Of a stretch of 5,287 nucleotides of DNA, positions 1 to 5,287 are shown one piece after another. Below the pieces are notes generated by a model. That model was not told where the DNA came from. It did no database searches and worked only from the letters and a program-made list of their open reading frames with translations. Every line of letters starts with the position of its first letter. The stretch's first letter is position 1. The position numbers and the translations under genes are program-made. Origin of the DNA: Pseudomonadota bacterium (GTDB taxonomy: Bacteria; Pseudomonadota; Gammaproteobacteria; Xanthomonadales; Rhodanobacteraceae); the NCBI GenBank assembly GCA_025351555.1, contig JANXVS010000279.1, forward strand, positions 1-5,287. The letters are read 5' to 3'.

Positions 1-263
1 AGCAGGTCGAGATCAGTTTTGCCGATACCGGCAACGGCATCCCGGACGACATCCTGCCAAAGATCTTCGACCCGTTCTTTACCACCAAGCCGGTCGGCGA
101 GGGCACCGGACTGGGGCTTTCCATCGTGCACAAGATTCTCAAGGGCCATGGCGGTTCGATCAAAGTGAGAACGACGCCAAAGAAAGGTTCGGTATTCACG
201 CTTACTCTGCCGGTGGATGGGGCCGGTACAATCAAACCGGTTCCCGCGGCCGCGACCGCGTGA
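1..263 (+). CDS. Sensor histidine kinase, C-terminal fragment (5' end outside window)
   Basis: Only the last 86 codons are present, read from base 3 to the TGA at 261-263. They encode the end of a HATPase_c domain, the ATP-binding part of a two-component sensor kinase. Visible motifs are a G1 box, DTGNGIP (about visible residues 8-14), the F-box/ATP-lid sequence IFDPFFTTKPVGEG (21-34) and the G2 box GTGLGLSIV (34-42). The last strands of the fold follow, ending KGSVFTLTLP. A short Ala/Pro-rich tail of about 15 residues closes the protein. FDPFFTTK plus GTGLGLS is typical of NtrB/PAS-type orthodox kinases. The H-box, sensor region and any membrane segments lie upstream and cannot be judged. 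The response regulator gene begins 54 bp downstream on the same strand, so it is a likely partner. The specific signal cannot be assigned. Confidence 0.93.
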   Translation, partial: QVEISFADTGNGIPDDILPKIFDPFFTTKPVGEGTGLGLSIVHKILKGHGGSIKVRTTPKKGSVFTLTLPVDGAGTIKPVPAAATA

Positions 264-265
264 CC

Positions 266-295
266 CTGATTTTTGTCAACCTGATTTTTGCCAAC
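266..295. repeat. 15-bp tandem duplication between kinase and regulator genes
   Basis: Two adjacent 15-bp units, CTGATTTTTGTCAAC (266-280) and CTGATTTTTGCCAAC (281-295), differ at one base (276 versus 291). The stretch after them (296-310) keeps TGAT and a T-run and could be a third, decayed copy, but it matches at only about half the positions. The repeat fills most of the gap between the kinase stop and the GTG start of the regulator. It therefore lies in the 5' leader of the regulator or in the intercistronic mRNA. It is AT-rich compared with the genes around it. Function is unknown; it could be simple slippage. Confidence 0.9.
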
Positions 296-317
296 ATGAT
301 GTTTTCATGAGACGACC

Positions 318-1259
318 GTGATCGAGCCGCTGCGCGTCCTGCTGGTCGACGACGAAGCACGCATCCTGCGCGCGCTCAAGGCCTTGCTGCGTGACTGCAC
401 CACGTTCTTCACCACCAATCCGCTGGAAGCCGCCGCGCTGGCGAAACAGCATGATGTCGATGTCGTGATCTGCGACCAGCGCATGCCGGAAAAGCCCGGC
501 ATCGATGTCTTGCGCGACATCAAGGAAGTCCACCCGCGCGCGATGCGCATCTTGCTTACGGGCTATTCCGATCTGAAAGCCGTGCTCGGCTCAGTCAACG
601 AAAGCGAAGTGTTCCGCTTCGTCAACAAGCCCTGGGACAATTCCCAACTCAAGGCGCTGGTCGCCGAAGCCGGCCAGATCGCGCGTGAAGCACCGGTGAT
701 CGTGCGCGATCCACTACCGCCGAACGAACATGATCGCGCGCGTACCCAGGTCGGCGTGCTCGTGATCGAGGACGACCCCACCGTGCAGCAGCGCCTGCGC
801 GAGATTTTGCAGCCTTATTACAAAGTAAACTTTGCCAATACCGCCGAGCGCGCACTGCAGATCATGGAGCAGCACGAAACCGGCGTTGTCATCTCCGAAA
901 CGCAGGCCGGCCGCAGCGACCTGACCGCGTTGGTCAAGGCGCTGAAGCAACATCATCCACATATCTCCACGGTGATCCTCACCGAACGCGCCAATGCGCA
1001 AACCGCGATCGACCTGATCAACGAAGGTCAGGTCTACCGCATGTTGATCAAGCCGGTACGCATGGGCACCTGCCGTCTGAGCGTGGATTCGGCCATCGGC
1101 CGCTACTGGCAGCTCAAGCAGAACCCGCTGGCCGCGCGCCGATTCACCGCCGCGGCGCCATCGACGGAAAGTCTGCATTCGCCGCTGCGTCTGCCAGCCG
1201 CATTGCTCAATCGCATCCGCTCACTGCCAGGGCGTCTGCTCGGCGCTGCGCGGCTTTAG
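318..1259 (+). CDS. Tandem-receiver response regulator with no output domain
   Basis: This 313-residue protein has two CheY-like receiver domains. Receiver 1 (about 4-122) has acidic residues D11/D12, the phospho-acceptor D53 in ICDQRMP, T81 in LLTGYSD and K104 in FVNKPWD. The CDQRMP and FVNKPWD motifs resemble RpfG-type and related regulators. Receiver 2 (about 144-262) keeps D152/D153, T222 (VILTERA) and K245 (LIKPVR), but the acceptor position is E194 (VISETQ). It is therefore probably not phosphorylated and may be locked or act as an interaction domain. The last 50 or so residues are basic and Ala/Leu-rich and match no HD-GYP, GGDEF or DNA-binding domain I recognise. GTG at 318 is the only usual start, because an in-frame TGA lies at 297-299; the Shine-Dalgarno match (GAGA, 309-312) is weak. 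The upstream kinase fragment is the likely partner. Output is presumably through protein contact (inference). Confidence 0.93.
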   Translation: MIEPLRVLLVDDEARILRALKALLRDCTTFFTTNPLEAAALAKQHDVDVVICDQRMPEKPGIDVLRDIKEVHPRAMRILLTGYSDLKAVLGSVNESEVFRFVNKPWDNSQLKALVAEAGQIAREAPVIVRDPLPPNEHDRARTQVGVLVIEDDPTVQQRLREILQPYYKVNFANTAERALQIMEQHETGVVISETQAGRSDLTALVKALKQHHPHISTVILTERANAQTAIDLINEGQVYRMLIKPVRMGTCRLSVDSAIGRYWQLKQNPLAARRFTAAAPSTESLHSPLRLPAALLNRIRSLPGRLLGAARL

Positions 1260-2485
1260 CCGAAAAACCAGTAGCAGACGCCGATAGACGTAATCACGCC
1301 GGCCAGATCCGCAAGCAAGGCGCAGCCCACCGTGTGCCGGATGCGGCGGATGCCGACCGCGCCGAAGTACACCGCGATCACATAGAACGTCGTCTCGGTA
1401 CTACCCTGCACGGTCGCAGCGACGAGTGCGGGAAAGCTGTCGACACCGTTCGTTTTCATCGTCTCGATCAGCAGCGCGCGTGCGGCGCTGCCGGAAAACG
1501 GTTTTACCAGTGCGGTCGGCAAGGCGTCGACGAAGCGCGTGTCCCAACCCGCCGCGTTCGTCAGCCAGCGGACGCCGTCGAGCGCGAAATCCAGCGCACC
1601 GGAAGCGCGCAGCACACCGATAGCACATAGCATCGCAACCAGATACGGCAGTACATCCTTGGCCACGTCGAAGCCCTGCTTCGCGCCGTCGATAAAGCAT
1701 TCGTAGACCGGCACCTTGCGCACGGCGCCCACGATCAGAAACAGCAGAATGATCGCCATCATCGCCAGATTGCCGAGCAGCGACGAGAACGCCGCCAGCG
1801 CCGCCGGCGTCATCGACGCGAGCAGGGCGATGAACCCGGCCAGCAGCACGGCGAATCCACCGAGATACGCCAGGACCACCGGATTCCACAATTTCAACTT
1901 TTGCACAAAGGCAACACTGAGCAGTCCGGTCAGCGCGGAAGCACAGGTCGCGAGCAGGATCGGCACGAAGATCAGGGTCGGATCGTGCGCGCCTTGTTGC
2001 GCGCGATACATGAAGATCGTCACCGGCAATAGAACGAGCGATGACGAATGCAGCACCAGGAAAAGGATCTGCGCATTGCTCGCCGTCGTCTTGCTCGGAT
2101 TGAGCGTCTGCAACTCGCGCATCGCGCGCAGGCCGATCGGCGTTGCCGCGTTGTCCATGCCGAGCATGTTCGCCGCGAAGTTCAGCGTGATCAGGCCGAT
2201 CGCCGGATGACCGCGCGGCACTTCCGGCATCAATCGCGCAAACAGCGGCCCGAGCGCACGCGCCAGCAGATCAACCAATCCCGCCGCCTCGGCGATACGC
2301 AAGAAACCCAACCACAACACCAGGGTGCCGAACAGCAGCAGCATTACCTCGACCGACAGCTTGGCCATGTCGAAGAGGCTCGCGACCATCGCTGCGAACA
2401 CTTCCGGATGACCACCGACCAGCCATTGCGCCAAGCCGGCGATTGCCGCGATCAGGAAGAAGGCTAGCCAGAGGCGGTTTAGCAT
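1256..2485 (-). CDS. Fused SpmA-SpmB-like membrane protein (nucleoside recognition/Gate domains)
   Basis: Starting at the ATG at 2485-2483, the product is 409 residues with about ten hydrophobic segments, an inner-membrane protein. The N-terminal half resembles spore maturation protein A: FAANMLGMDNAATPIGLRAM (about 103-122), then ASNAQILFLVLHSSSLVLLP (135-154). The C-terminal half resembles SpmB: KPFSGSAARALLIE (328-341) and GSTETTFYVIAVYFGAVGIR (361-380). The two halves are separate genes in Bacillus, where they act in spore-core dehydration. Fused versions occur in non-sporulating Gram-negatives, where the role is not established; a link to transport of a small solute is only suggested by the Gate family. 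The frame stays open to ATGs at 2518 and 2584, but conserved similarity starts at MLNRLWLAFF, as is usual for the family, so 2485 is preferred; no start has a good ribosome site. The TAA overlaps the convergent regulator's TAG by 4 bp. Confidence 0.92.
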   Translation of the reverse strand: MLNRLWLAFFLIAAIAGLAQWLVGGHPEVFAAMVASLFDMAKLSVEVMLLLFGTLVLWLGFLRIAEAAGLVDLLARALGPLFARLMPEVPRGHPAIGLITLNFAANMLGMDNAATPIGLRAMRELQTLNPSKTTASNAQILFLVLHSSSLVLLPVTIFMYRAQQGAHDPTLIFVPILLATCASALTGLLSVAFVQKLKLWNPVVLAYLGGFAVLLAGFIALLASMTPAALAAFSSLLGNLAMMAIILLFLIVGAVRKVPVYECFIDGAKQGFDVAKDVLPYLVAMLCAIGVLRASGALDFALDGVRWLTNAAGWDTRFVDALPTALVKPFSGSAARALLIETMKTNGVDSFPALVAATVQGSTETTFYVIAVYFGAVGIRRIRHTVGCALLADLAGVITSIGVCYWFFG

Positions 2486-2508
2486 GCGAGACACCAACGT
2501 GCGGGTGC

Positions 2509-2535
2509 GTGCAAGCATGCCATAGTTGCTTGCAC
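2509..2535. promoter_or_regulatory. Perfect 9-bp inverted repeat, operator-like, upstream of spmAB fusion
   Basis: GTGCAAGCA (2509-2517) and TGCTTGCAC (2527-2535) are exact reverse complements separated by 9 bp. The centre-to-centre distance of 18 bp is close to two helical turns, which suits a dimeric DNA-binding protein. The element lies 24-50 bp upstream of the spmAB start. It also lies just downstream of the candidate -10 on the minus strand, so it would cover the transcription start. In RNA it could also fold as a hairpin in the 5' leader. No adjacent T-run supports a terminator. The inverted repeat is directly visible; its function is inference. Confidence 0.5.
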
Positions 2536-2542
2536 CGGCTCG

Positions 2543-2572
2543 GTTATCTGGAACTTCTCGCAAGAATGTCGA
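2543..2572 (-). promoter_or_regulatory. Candidate sigma-70 promoter for the spmAB fusion
   Basis: Read on the minus strand, TCGACA (2572-2567) matches five of six -35 bases. GATAAC (2548-2543) matches four of six -10 bases, and the spacer is 18 bp. It would start transcription near 2536, about 50 bases before the chosen ATG and at the edge of the 9-bp inverted repeat. The spacer contains a near-palindrome, TTCTCGCAAGAA (2555-2566, five of six base pairs). This is a motif match only. Confidence 0.3.
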
Positions 2573-2619
2573 ATTACACCGCATCTCGGATAAAGGTCCG
2601 CGGGCGGGTAAGATGGGTG

Positions 2620-2895
2620 ATGGATTTTACTGACTACCACGCCAAATATTTCGCTTACGAGCTGACGAAACGTCATCCTTCCGACAGTATCAAAAAGCTG
2701 GCTGGCGCAGTTGCCGGAGCGCGGGTTGATCTCAATCCGCATCAGGTGGATGCGGCACTGTTCGCGTTCAACTCGCCGTTGTCGAAAGGTGCACTGATCA
2801 CGAAGATCGAAGGGCGATTGGCGCAAAATACCGGGGTTGAAGCCCTGTTGACAATATGCTGGAAACTACTTGAGGGCGTAAGAAAATGCGGTTGA
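2620..2895 (+). pseudogene. Helicase remnant: N- and C-terminal ends of an SNF2/DEAD-type helicase joined in frame, motor missing
   Basis: The 91 codons start MDFTDYHAKYFAYELTKR and continue through LNPHQVDAALFAF and SPLSKGA (residues 52-58). This matches what I know of the N-terminus of large helicases in restriction-type islands, where the Q-motif-like LNPHQ is followed by SPLSKGAILADEVGLGKT, the Walker A. Here SPLSKGA runs directly into LITKIEGRLAQNTGVEALLTICWKL, with no Walker A, DEAD/DEAH box or any other helicase motif. The new sequence resembles the tail of such helicases (IEG+L...LFTIRW style, from memory). The likely event is an in-frame internal deletion with its junction near 2791-2793, removing the whole motor. 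The frame is open from 2443 and another ATG lies at 2566, but family similarity begins at 2620. The stop overlaps the next gene by 10 bp, so the remnant can still carry ribosomes to it. It cannot act as a helicase. A retained DNA- or partner-binding role is possible. Confidence 0.68.
2872..2876 (+). promoter_or_regulatory. Ribosome binding site of the AlbA_2/ATPase gene, inside the helicase remnant
   Basis: GAGGG lies 9 bases before the ATG at 2886. It supports that start and shows that the initiation signal for the next gene sits inside the last codons of the helicase frame. Keeping this segment would preserve translation of the downstream gene after the deletion. Confidence 0.6.
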
Positions 2896-4091
2896 ACGAT
2901 GAAACGCTCGAATTTCTCCTACGCAATATCGAGTCTGATCGCGCTGAGCGCAAGGGAAGTTTTAAGGGAGATGCGCCCGAAGCGGTTCGGCAAGCGATCT
3001 GCGCGTTTGCAAACGACCTTCCAGGCCATCAGGCGGCTGGCGTTGCATTCATCGGAGTCCGTGATGATGGCCAGCCCGCTGGGTTGCCGATTACAGATGA
3101 GCTTCTACGCAATCTCGCCAGCATCCGCAGTGACGGAAACATCCTCCCACTACCGAGCATGACGGTCGAGAAGCGGACTCTGCTCGGCGCCGAGGTAGCC
3201 GTGATCACGGTGATACCGTCCGATGCGCCGCCGGTGCGCTACAAGGGGCGAACCTATATCCGTACCGGTCCGCGGCGCGACATTGCGAACGCCCAGGACG
3301 AACGCATCCTCAACGAGCGTCGCCGATACCGCGACTTGCCTTTCGATTTGCAACCCGTGTCTTTCGCCACATTGGCCGACATCAACCGCAGTGTCTTTGA
3401 GTCCGAGTACTTGCCGGGCGCATTTTCCGCTGACACGTTGGAGGCCAATCAACGTAGCTACGAAGAGCGGCTCAGCGCCTGTCGCATGATTGATTCCGTC
3501 GAGAGTGCCGTGCCAACCGTATTGGGTAGTCTCGTTCTGGGCAACAGTCCACGTGATCTGATTCCAAGCGCCTATATCCAATTCCTGCGACTGGATGGCG
3601 AGGAGCTGGATGCACCGATCGTCGACGAGGCTGCGATCGACGGGCGATTGGGCGAGGTCCTTTCCAGGATCAACGACAAGATCAAGGCCAACATATCGAC
3701 AAGCGTGGACATCGCGTCGGCGGCAACCGAAGGGCGTCGCTGGGACTATCCGCTGGCGGCGCTGCAACAGTTGGTTCGAAATGCCGTCATGCACCGTGCT
3801 TATGAGAACACCAACGCGCCCATTCGCTTCACCTGGTTTCGCAACCGGATCGAGATCGTCAATCCTGGCGGCCCGTTCGGCATGGTGACGCGTCAGAATT
3901 TCGGTCGTCCTGGCGTCACCGACTACCGCAATCCCAATCTGGCGGAAGCGATGAAAGTGCTCGGCTACGTGCAGCGCTTCGGCGTGGGTATCGCCACGGC
4001 TCGGCGCCTGTTGAGCGAAAGCGGCAATCCGCCGCCGGAGTTCGAGCCGCGAGACACGCATGTTCTGGTAACCATCCGGAGAGCCGCATGA
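2886..4091 (+). CDS. Schlafen AlbA_2 domain protein with C-terminal GHKL-type ATP-binding domain
   Basis: This 401-residue protein follows the COG2865 plan. Residues about 10-140 form a Schlafen AlbA_2 domain: ESDRAERKGSFK with E16, E21 and K23, the strand GVAFIGVRDDGQPAGL (52-67), VAVITVIPS (104-112) and YKGRTYIRTG (119-128). A central linker (about 150-280) has no motif I recognise. Residues about 285-385 look like HATPase_c_4: ALQQLVRNAVMHRAY (292-306, N-box-like), NRIEIVNPGGPFG (320-332) and GYVQRFGVGI (360-369). Such proteins are often annotated as transcriptional regulators or ATP-binding proteins. Schlafen-type domains can be nucleases or nucleic-acid binders, and the family recurs in anti-phage islands. 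The exact activity here is unknown. It overlaps the helicase remnant by 10 bp and parA by 4 bp (ATGA), a sign of coupled translation. The protein is cytoplasmic, with no signal or membrane segment, and appears intact. Confidence 0.9.
   Translation: MRLNDETLEFLLRNIESDRAERKGSFKGDAPEAVRQAICAFANDLPGHQAAGVAFIGVRDDGQPAGLPITDELLRNLASIRSDGNILPLPSMTVEKRTLLGAEVAVITVIPSDAPPVRYKGRTYIRTGPRRDIANAQDERILNERRRYRDLPFDLQPVSFATLADINRSVFESEYLPGAFSADTLEANQRSYEERLSACRMIDSVESAVPTVLGSLVLGNSPRDLIPSAYIQFLRLDGEELDAPIVDEAAIDGRLGEVLSRINDKIKANISTSVDIASAATEGRRWDYPLAALQQLVRNAVMHRAYENTNAPIRFTWFRNRIEIVNPGGPFGMVTRQNFGRPGVTDYRNPNLAEAMKVLGYVQRFGVGIATARRLLSESGNPPPEFEPRDTHVLVTIRRAA
4078..4083 (+). promoter_or_regulatory. Ribosome binding site of the ParA-type gene
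   Basis: GGAGAG within the last codons of the AlbA_2 gene; its GGAG (4078-4081) lies 6 bases before the ATG at 4088. It confirms that start and the 4-bp ATGA overlap. Confidence 0.7.
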
Positions 4092-5098
4092 CCGTTCCCG
4101 TCCTGACCTTCTTCAACAACAAGGGCGGTGTCGGCAAGACGTCCTTGGTTTATCACTTGTCGTGGATGTTCGCCGAGCAGGGAAGACGCATTCTTGCCGT
4201 TGATCTTGATGCGCAGGCCAATCTGACCGCGGCGTTTCTGGACGAGGATCATCTTGCCGCACTCTGGGATACCAAAAGCCAAGAGGCCAACACGGTATTC
4301 CAGAGCATTCGTCCGTTGCTCGATGTCGGCGATTTCACGCCAGCCAACTATCTGGTCGTAGGCGACCGGCTTGCCTTGATCCCCGGCGATTTGGCCTTGT
4401 CGAGCTTTGAGGATCAGCTCTCGGAAACCTGGAGCAAGTCGCTCGACGACAAAAACCTTGCGCGTCAGTTCCGCATCCTGACCGCGTTCTGGCGGATGGC
4501 GCAGGACGCGGCGAAGCGCTTTGATGCGGATTTGATCCTGTTTGATGTCGGTCCCAATCTGGGTGCGATCAACCGTTCGGTGCTGCTAGGCAGCAATCAT
4601 GTCGTCGTGCCGCTGGGAGCCGACATGTTTTCCTTGCAAGGTCTGCGTAACCTCGGCCCCACTCTCAGAGACTGGCGAACAGGCTGGACGAAGCGACGCG
4701 AAAACTGGCCACAGCCGGAGTTCGTGCTGCCCGGGGGCGACATGCGCCCGGTGGGCTACATCGCCTTGCGGCACGGAGTGCGACTCAGTCGTCCCGTGCA
4801 GGCTTATACACGTTGGCTCGACCAGATACCCGCGGAGTTCCGCCGCAGTGTTCTTGATGACCCGCTTGGCGCCGACACAGCGCCTGGCATCGAATCCGAT
4901 CCGTACTGTCTTGCCATGCTGAAGAATTACAACAGCCTGATGCCACTGGCTCAAGAAGCACGCAAGCCGATCTTCTTTCTGAAGTCTGCGGACGGCGCTA
5001 TCGGAGCGCATGCGAATGCCGTGCAGAGTGCATATGGAGATTTCAAGACCTTGGCTGCCAGTATTGCTGAGCATATCGGTTTGGCGGAAGTCGCTTAG
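4088..5098 (+). CDS. ParA/MinD-family ATPase
   Basis: This 336-residue protein has the deviant Walker A motif NNKGGVGKTS (10-19) with signature lysine K12 and catalytic-site K17. Switch I is VDLDAQANLT (38-47), and the Walker B strand is LILFDVGPNLGAINRSVL (149-166) with D153. This is the SIMIBI-class fold whose ATP-dependent dimers sit on DNA or membrane to position cargo. The C-terminal half (about 200-336) is longer than in minimal chromosomal ParA proteins and has no motif I can name. No ParB gene or parS-like repeats are seen nearby. The gene sits between the AlbA_2/ATPase and the methyltransferase with 4-bp overlap and 3-bp spacing, so a role within this cassette is more likely than plasmid partition. 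ATG 4088 is supported by its ribosome site. Family assignment is firm; the role is inference. Confidence 0.93.
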   Translation: MTVPVLTFFNNKGGVGKTSLVYHLSWMFAEQGRRILAVDLDAQANLTAAFLDEDHLAALWDTKSQEANTVFQSIRPLLDVGDFTPANYLVVGDRLALIPGDLALSSFEDQLSETWSKSLDDKNLARQFRILTAFWRMAQDAAKRFDADLILFDVGPNLGAINRSVLLGSNHVVVPLGADMFSLQGLRNLGPTLRDWRTGWTKRRENWPQPEFVLPGGDMRPVGYIALRHGVRLSRPVQAYTRWLDQIPAEFRRSVLDDPLGADTAPGIESDPYCLAMLKNYNSLMPLAQEARKPIFFLKSADGAIGAHANAVQSAYGDFKTLAASIAEHIGLAEVA

Positions 5099-5101
5099 CA
5101 A

Positions 5102-5287
5102 ATGACAAAAAAACAAAAACTCGAACTCACCTGGATCGGCAAAGAAACGCGCCCCAAGCTTGAGCCGCGCATCCTGCTTGAGGATCGAACGAAGAGCTAT
5201 CACGCAAAGCATCGCATCTCAGACAGCGACATCTTCGACAATCGCCTGATCTTCGGCGACAACCTGCTGGCGTTGGAAGCGCTGGAG
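5102..5287 (+). CDS. Type III Mod-like site-specific DNA methyltransferase, N-terminal fragment (3' end outside window)
   Basis: The first 62 codons are present: MTKKQKLELTWIGKE, then RPKLEPRILLED (17-28), and then the conserved block DIFDNRLIFGDNLLALEAL (43-61). NRLIFGDNLLAL is the segment that, in beta-class N6-adenine/N4-cytosine methyltransferases of type III Mod type, comes just before the DPPY catalytic motif. That motif would fall beyond the window, so catalysis cannot be checked here. The gene starts 3 bp after the parA stop, with GGAAG at 5086-5090 (11-base spacing) as a modest ribosome site. The start region is very A-rich (A7 at 5107-5113, A5 at 5115-5119). A Res-type restriction subunit would be expected further downstream, outside the window. 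Confidence 0.87.
   Translation, partial: MTKKQKLELTWIGKETRPKLEPRILLEDRTKSYHAKHRISDSDIFDNRLIFGDNLLALEALE

Noticed and set aside
714..1178. Minus-strand open frame of 154 codons within the response regulator.
   Set aside because: It is a shadow of the second receiver region; high-GC coding DNA commonly leaves such antisense frames open.
1251..1267. Short hairpin CGGCT-TT-AGCCG next to an A5 run, considered as a terminator between the convergent genes.
   Set aside because: The stem is only 4-5 bp. The A-run follows it on the plus strand, and on the minus strand the U-run precedes the stem, so it is not a canonical terminator in either direction. It is coding sequence across the overlapping stops.
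1716..2467. Plus-strand open frames of 164 and 139 codons.
   Set aside because: They run antisense to the spmAB fusion, which has strong family motifs; the translated products are low-complexity Arg/Gln-rich.
2589..2594. GATAAA as a -10 element for a plus-strand promoter of the island.
   Set aside because: No acceptable -35 hexamer lies 16-18 bp upstream; the island promoter could not be located.
2443..2619. Upstream extension of the helicase remnant to ATGs at 2443 or 2566.
   Set aside because: Sequence upstream of 2620 has no family-like residues, overlaps the spmAB gene or its promoter region, and gives a Cys/Arg-rich peptide. The helicase family begins at MDFTDYHAKYF.
3150..4061. Long open frame of 303 codons on the minus strand.
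   Set aside because: It lies wholly inside the AlbA_2/ATPase gene, whose protein has clear domain motifs. The antisense product has no recognisable motif and no ribosome site.
4088..5098. ParA as evidence of a plasmid partition locus or replication origin.
   Set aside because: No parB, parS-like repeats, iterons or rep gene are visible, and the gene is embedded in a methyltransferase/AlbA cassette.
4586..5212. Minus-strand open frame of 208 codons.
   Set aside because: It is antisense to parA and the start of the methyltransferase, with no domain signal.

Overview
The window looks like chromosomal DNA from a GC-rich, Gram-negative proteobacterium. A gammaproteobacterium of the Xanthomonadales type, or a betaproteobacterium, is the best guess. 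This rests on protein style and base composition only, because no rRNA, tRNA or other taxonomic marker is present. No CRISPR array, insertion sequence or RNA gene was seen.

The left part (1-2485) looks like ordinary host chromosome. It opens with the C-terminal end of a sensor histidine kinase (1-263). A 54-bp gap holding a near-perfect 15-bp tandem repeat follows. Next comes a response regulator with two receiver domains in tandem and no output domain (318-1259). Its first receiver has the full phosphorylation site, while the second has Glu where the phospho-accepting Asp should be. The regulator's stop overlaps by 4 bp the stop of a convergent gene (1256-2485, minus strand) for a fused SpmA-SpmB membrane protein, found also in bacteria that do not sporulate.

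The right part (2620-5287, plus strand) is a tightly packed, AT-richer cassette that looks like an acquired defence-type island. It contains: (i) a 91-codon remnant that starts like a large SNF2/DEAD-type helicase but jumps, just before the expected Walker A motif, to what looks like the helicase's own C-terminal tail; (ii) a protein with a Schlafen AlbA_2 domain and a GHKL-type ATPase-like domain; (iii) a ParA/MinD-type ATPase with a deviant Walker A motif; and (iv) the first 62 codons of a type III Mod-like DNA methyltransferase, cut by the window end. The genes overlap by 10 bp and 4 bp and then are separated by 3 bp, so they are almost certainly one transcript with coupled translation.

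The 134-bp divergent region between the two parts (2486-2619) contains a perfect 9-bp inverted repeat. It lies just downstream of a plausible minus-strand promoter for the spmAB fusion, where an operator would sit. The most notable points are the cassette itself, which combines helicase, AlbA/GHKL, ParA and Mod and which I cannot match to a named system, and the precise in-frame removal of its helicase motor.
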